DNA from: an uncultured Peptoniphilus sp.
Lineage (GTDB): Bacteria; Bacillota; Clostridia; Tissierellales; Peptoniphilaceae
DNA length: 9,107 bases
Direction of reading: 5' to 3'
NCBI GenBank assembly: GCA_947254665.1
Contig: CAMYEJ010000051.1
Coordinates: 1 to 9,107 of the forward strand
Under the pieces are notes generated by a model. It saw only the letters and a list, made by a program, of their open reading frames with translations, was not told the origin of the DNA and did no database searches. A program made the translations under genes and the position numbers. Of this stretch, positions 6,393 to 9,107 are shown piece by piece (the stretch's first letter is position 1; every line of letters begins with the position of its first letter).

Positions 6393-7313
6393 CTACCTCA
6401 ATCTAATTCTTGGGTCAATTAAAAAGTACAAAATATCGGAAATTAAATTTCCTAGGATTATTAAAAATGAAGCCAAAAGTACAGTTGCTTGGATAACAGG
6501 CAGATCTCTATTGGTTAGAGCTGATATAGATAGTGTACCTATGCCAGGAATACCAAAAATACTTTCTGTTATCATGGCTCCACCCAGAAGTGATGCAAGC
6601 TGAAGTATCATTATAGTTACCACAGGGAGCATACTTATTTTAAGTGTATGAAAAATTAAAACTGCCCACTTTTTTCTACCTTTTATTCTAGCTAAATCTA
6701 GAAAATCACTTTCCATATTTTCTAAAAGATTTGCTCTTAAAAGCCTAGAAATCTCTCCTGCCATTGCCCATCCCAAAACTATTGAAGGTAGAACAAGTTG
6801 TTTTAGGTTTCCAAATCCAGAAATAGGAAATAATTTGAGTTTAAAGGCGAAGAAATATTGAAGAATTATAGCTATAAAAAATGTAGGAGCCGATATTCCC
6901 AAAATAGAAATAGTTGAGAACATTTTATCTAAAATCTTGTTGTGATACCTAGCAGATATTAGTCCAGAAAGTATTCCAAAACTCCATGCAAAGATTAAAG
7001 AAGCTGCGGTAAGTTTTAAAGTATTAGGGAAAACTTCAAAAATCATATCCTTAACAGGTCTTTTCATCACGATAGACTTTCCAAGATCTCCTTTAGAAAG
7101 ATCTTTTACATATTCTACAAATCTTTCTTTGACAGGTTTATCAAGCCCCAATTCTTTAACAACCCTCTCCTGAATATGGATATTTGTTTTTTCACCCATC
7201 ATAGCTGTAGCAGCATTGCCCGGGATTACATTCATAAGTACAAATGTTGTTATAATAATTAAGATAACTACTATAAAAGATTGAAAAAATCTTTTGAAAA
7301 TATAATTTAACAT
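6393..7313 (-). CDS. oppB: OppB/DppB-type peptide ABC transporter permease
   Basis: This 306-residue inner-membrane permease begins MLNYIFKRFFQSF, with a first membrane segment at about 9-29 that runs into the family motif IPGNAA (30-35). Other landmarks are GDLGKS at 75-80, an EAA-type coupling loop near 204-230 (DLARIKGRKK, with the conserved glycine present), ESIFGIPGIG at 250-259 and the terminal DPRIRL at 300-305. These place it with OppB/DppB/NikB. It would form a heterodimer with OppC. The ribosome binding site is AGGAAGGA at 7319-7326. It sits directly after the terminator-like hairpin that separates this gene from the upstream binding-protein gene, so expression likely depends on read-through. 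Confidence 0.94.
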   Translation of the reverse strand: MLNYIFKRFFQSFIVVILIIITTFVLMNVIPGNAATAMMGEKTNIHIQERVVKELGLDKPVKERFVEYVKDLSKGDLGKSIVMKRPVKDMIFEVFPNTLKLTAASLIFAWSFGILSGLISARYHNKILDKMFSTISILGISAPTFFIAIILQYFFAFKLKLFPISGFGNLKQLVLPSIVLGWAMAGEISRLLRANLLENMESDFLDLARIKGRKKWAVLIFHTLKISMLPVVTIMILQLASLLGGAMITESIFGIPGIGTLSISALTNRDLPVIQATVLLASFLIILGNLISDILYFLIDPRIRLR

Positions 7314-7330
7314 AACAATCCTTCCTATGT

Positions 7331-7369
7331 AAAAAAAGATACTCTACATAAAAATGTAGAGCTCTTTTT
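7331..7369 (-). terminator. Intra-operon terminator/attenuator hairpin after the binding-protein gene
   Basis: An 8-bp perfect stem (7342-7349 with 7354-7361; CTCTACAT/ATGTAGAG) closes an AAAA loop. It can be extended past a small bulge by 7 bp (7333-7339 with 7363-7369). Read on the minus strand the stem is followed by TATCTTTTTTT, the U-tract of an intrinsic terminator. It starts six bases past the binding-protein stop and ends just before the oppB ribosome binding site. Partial termination or 3'-end protection here would raise the binding protein over the membrane subunits. Confidence 0.72.
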
Positions 7370-7375
7370 ATATTA

Positions 7376-9037
7376 TTATTTATTGTACTTTGGATCTATC
7401 TTTACAAAATGTGTTGAACCACAGACCCAACCTTGCCAAGATAATTTAAAATTATCAAGTCTAGGGCTTTTAGCAAAGTGGTTTAAGTCAGAAACAAGTG
7501 GTAAGTAAAGAGCTTGTTCACCTACAATCTTTTTATCTAAGCTTGTAAGAGCCTTTATTCTTTCTTCTTGATTAATAATAAATCTAGCCTTGTTGATTTC
7601 ATCACTCAAAGCTTTGTCTTGTACCTTTAATCCGTTTGATTCACCAGCTTCAACAGTAAATGCTTTGTAGAAATCGTCAGGATCTGGGACGTCTGCTGTA
7701 ACAGGTTCAATACTCATTGAGAAACCTTCACCCTTAGTTAGAATGTCATAGTAACTTGTAGCGTCTACAGTCTTTATTTGTAAATCAATTCCAACATTTT
7801 TAAGCATTGATTGAATCATTTCATTCTTTGCTTGGTCTTCTTCATATGTTGAGTTTTGTAGAGAAATAAGAGTAAGACCTTTATCTAATCCAGCTTCTTT
7901 TAATAATTCTTTAGCTTTTTCAGGATTGTATTCAATCTTTTCTTGTTCAACTTCATATCCTGGGATTCCTGGAGGTAGTACACCGTTTACTATAGTACCT
8001 TCACCATTGTAGAATGTCTTGTTGATTAAATCTCTATCTATAGCCATAGAAACAGCTTTTCTAACTTCTACCTTAGCCATATTAGGATCTTTTTGGTTGA
8101 ATGAAATATAATCCATACCAGCTCTTTGAGAATCTACAATATTATCTTTGAAGATAGGATTTTCTTTATAAGAATCTAGTTCAGCTGAAGATATTTTTCT
8201 AAAATCTAGCTCGCCATTTTCAAGCATCATCTTTGATGTAGAAGAATCTATGTTCATAAGGTATCTAACACCGTCAATGTTTGCTTTTTCTCCGAAGTAA
8301 TCGTCGTTTCTTACAAGATTAATTTCTTTATCTTGTGCCCAGTCTTTAAACTTCATATAGCCAGTTCCAACAGTATATTCAGGATCAAAACCGAATTTGT
8401 CCTTGCCTTCTTCAACAGCTTTTCTATTGAAGATAGATGCAGGTGCTCCAGTTAAGCTTGCTAAGAATGGTGGGAAAGGTTGATCTAGTGTAATAGATAC
8501 TGTGTAATCATCTATAACCTTAACTCCCTTTACAGAATCAGCTTTGCCATTTAATTTGTCAAGAGCTCCTTCAATCTTTTCAAATTGATAAGTATTTACT
8601 GCAGCTTCCTTAGGGTCCATCATCTTTTCAATAGTGAAGAGAACATCGTCCGCTTTAAATTCTTCACCATTGTGGAATTTAACGCCCTTTCTTAGATAGA
8701 AAGTATAAGTTTTGCCATCTTCTGAGATGTCCCATTTTTCTGCAAGACTTGGAACTATTTCATTAGTGCCATCATCATTTACCTTTACATCTACAAGTCT
8801 ATCGTAGATTTGAAGTGGAATGAAGTAGTCTGCATTTGTTTTTTGAATGTCTAAAGTCTTTGGGTTTTGGAATAGTGTAAGCACCATTGTGTTTCCGTTA
8901 GGACTCTTGTAATCAGTTTGTGCTTCTGACTTAACTGAATTAGCATTGTTTGTTTTTGCTTCTTTGTTTTCGTTTTTGCCACATGCTGTTAAGAGTAACA
9001 TAGCAGCTAGAAAAATAGAAAATATTTTCTTTTTCAT
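7376..9037 (-). CDS. oppA: Peptide-type ABC transporter substrate-binding lipoprotein (SBP family 5)
   Basis: This 553-residue extracellular lipoprotein captures the substrate and delivers it to the OppBC permease. The N-terminus is a lipoprotein signal: MKKK, a hydrophobic core, then the lipobox LTAC with the modified cysteine at 19. A Lys/Asn/Glu-rich linker follows to about residue 45. The family 5 (SBP_bac_5) domain covers about 50-540, with the signature region SLAEKWDISEDGKTY (97-111) and LRKGVKFHNGEEFKADDV (115-132). Length and architecture fit OppA/DppA proteins; related members also bind nickel or other ligands, so the substrate is not settled and the symbol is family-level. GGAGG at 9042-9046, four bases from the ATG, supports the start. 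It is the first gene of the operon and is preceded by a promoter and an inverted repeat. Confidence 0.93.
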   Translation of the reverse strand: MKKKIFSIFLAAMLLLTACGKNENKEAKTNNANSVKSEAQTDYKSPNGNTMVLTLFQNPKTLDIQKTNADYFIPLQIYDRLVDVKVNDDGTNEIVPSLAEKWDISEDGKTYTFYLRKGVKFHNGEEFKADDVLFTIEKMMDPKEAAVNTYQFEKIEGALDKLNGKADSVKGVKVIDDYTVSITLDQPFPPFLASLTGAPASIFNRKAVEEGKDKFGFDPEYTVGTGYMKFKDWAQDKEINLVRNDDYFGEKANIDGVRYLMNIDSSTSKMMLENGELDFRKISSAELDSYKENPIFKDNIVDSQRAGMDYISFNQKDPNMAKVEVRKAVSMAIDRDLINKTFYNGEGTIVNGVLPPGIPGYEVEQEKIEYNPEKAKELLKEAGLDKGLTLISLQNSTYEEDQAKNEMIQSMLKNVGIDLQIKTVDATSYYDILTKGEGFSMSIEPVTADVPDPDDFYKAFTVEAGESNGLKVQDKALSDEINKARFIINQEERIKALTSLDKKIVGEQALYLPLVSDLNHFAKSPRLDNFKLSWQGWVCGSTHFVKIDPKYNK

Positions 9038-9056
9038 AATACCTCCGTATAAATAA

Positions 9057-9084
9057 ATTGTTTATTTTTTATCAAATAAACAAT
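9057..9084. repeat. 11-bp perfect inverted repeat at the opp transcription start
   Basis: ATTGTTTATTT at 9057-9067 and its exact reverse complement at 9074-9084 are separated by six bases (TTTATC). The repeat starts four bases downstream of the -10 element at 9088-9093 and spans the predicted start near 9081. It could be an operator for a repressor or, as RNA, a stem-loop at the 5' end of the message. It is separated from the ribosome binding site (9042-9046) by ten bases, so it would not hide that site directly. Confidence 0.7.
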
Positions 9085-9087
9085 ACA

Positions 9088-9096
9088 ATTATACCA
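9088..9096 (-). promoter_or_regulatory. Extended -10 promoter of the opp operon
   Basis: On the minus strand TGGTATAAT is a perfect TATAAT hexamer (9088-9093) with the TGn extension (9094-9096). Transcription would start near 9081 and give a leader of about 44 bases before the binding-protein ATG at 9037. A -35 element at the usual distance would lie beyond the end of the window and cannot be checked. Confidence 0.65.
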
Positions 9097-9107
9097 CTGG
9101 CATAGCC

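Noticed and set aside
1..9107. GCATAG at the very start and near the very end of the window, considered as a possible direct repeat or element boundary
   Set aside because: Six shared bases are far too few, the flanking bases differ, and nothing inside the window is transposon-like.

Overview
The window is AT-rich DNA with strong GGAGG-type ribosome binding sites, short intergenic gaps and a typical Gram-positive lipoprotein signal. This points to a low-GC Firmicute, possibly an anaerobic cocci/clostridia-type lineage; the genus cannot be fixed from the sequence alone. All eight genes belong to two ABC importers and one LysR-type regulator. I see no RNA gene, mobile element, CRISPR array or phage gene, and no intergenic gap reaches 300 bases.

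Plus-strand operon (105-2831): a MalK/UgpC-type ATPase followed by two MalF/MalG-type (UgpA/UgpE-type) permeases. The reading frames overlap, so this is one translationally coupled unit. It encodes the ATPase and membrane core of a carbohydrate- or polyol-type importer. No substrate-binding protein is present on this strand, so that part must lie upstream of base 1 or elsewhere in the genome.

Junction (2832-2894): a strong, nearly symmetric hairpin with A- and T-tracts on either side lies between the convergent permease and regulator genes. It should terminate transcription from both directions.

Minus-strand block (9107 down to 2895): an oligopeptide/dipeptide (or nickel)-type importer in the classical order binding lipoprotein, OppB, OppC, OppD, OppF, followed after 123 bases by a LysR-type regulator. 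An extended -10 promoter lies just upstream of the binding-protein gene, and an 11-bp inverted repeat covers the predicted transcription start. A terminator-like hairpin between the binding-protein gene and oppB probably makes the binding protein more abundant than the membrane complex. oppB to oppF are tightly packed (3-nt gap, 1-nt overlap, 29-nt overlap). I see no convincing terminator between oppF and the LysR gene, so read-through into the regulator is possible, although a promoter-like sequence also precedes it.

The content is ordinary nutrient-uptake machinery and I do not see a new biological system. The points most worth checking are the inverted repeat at the opp start, the Gly-to-Glu change in the OppC coupling loop, the missing binding protein of the first transporter, and the regulatory target of the LysR protein.
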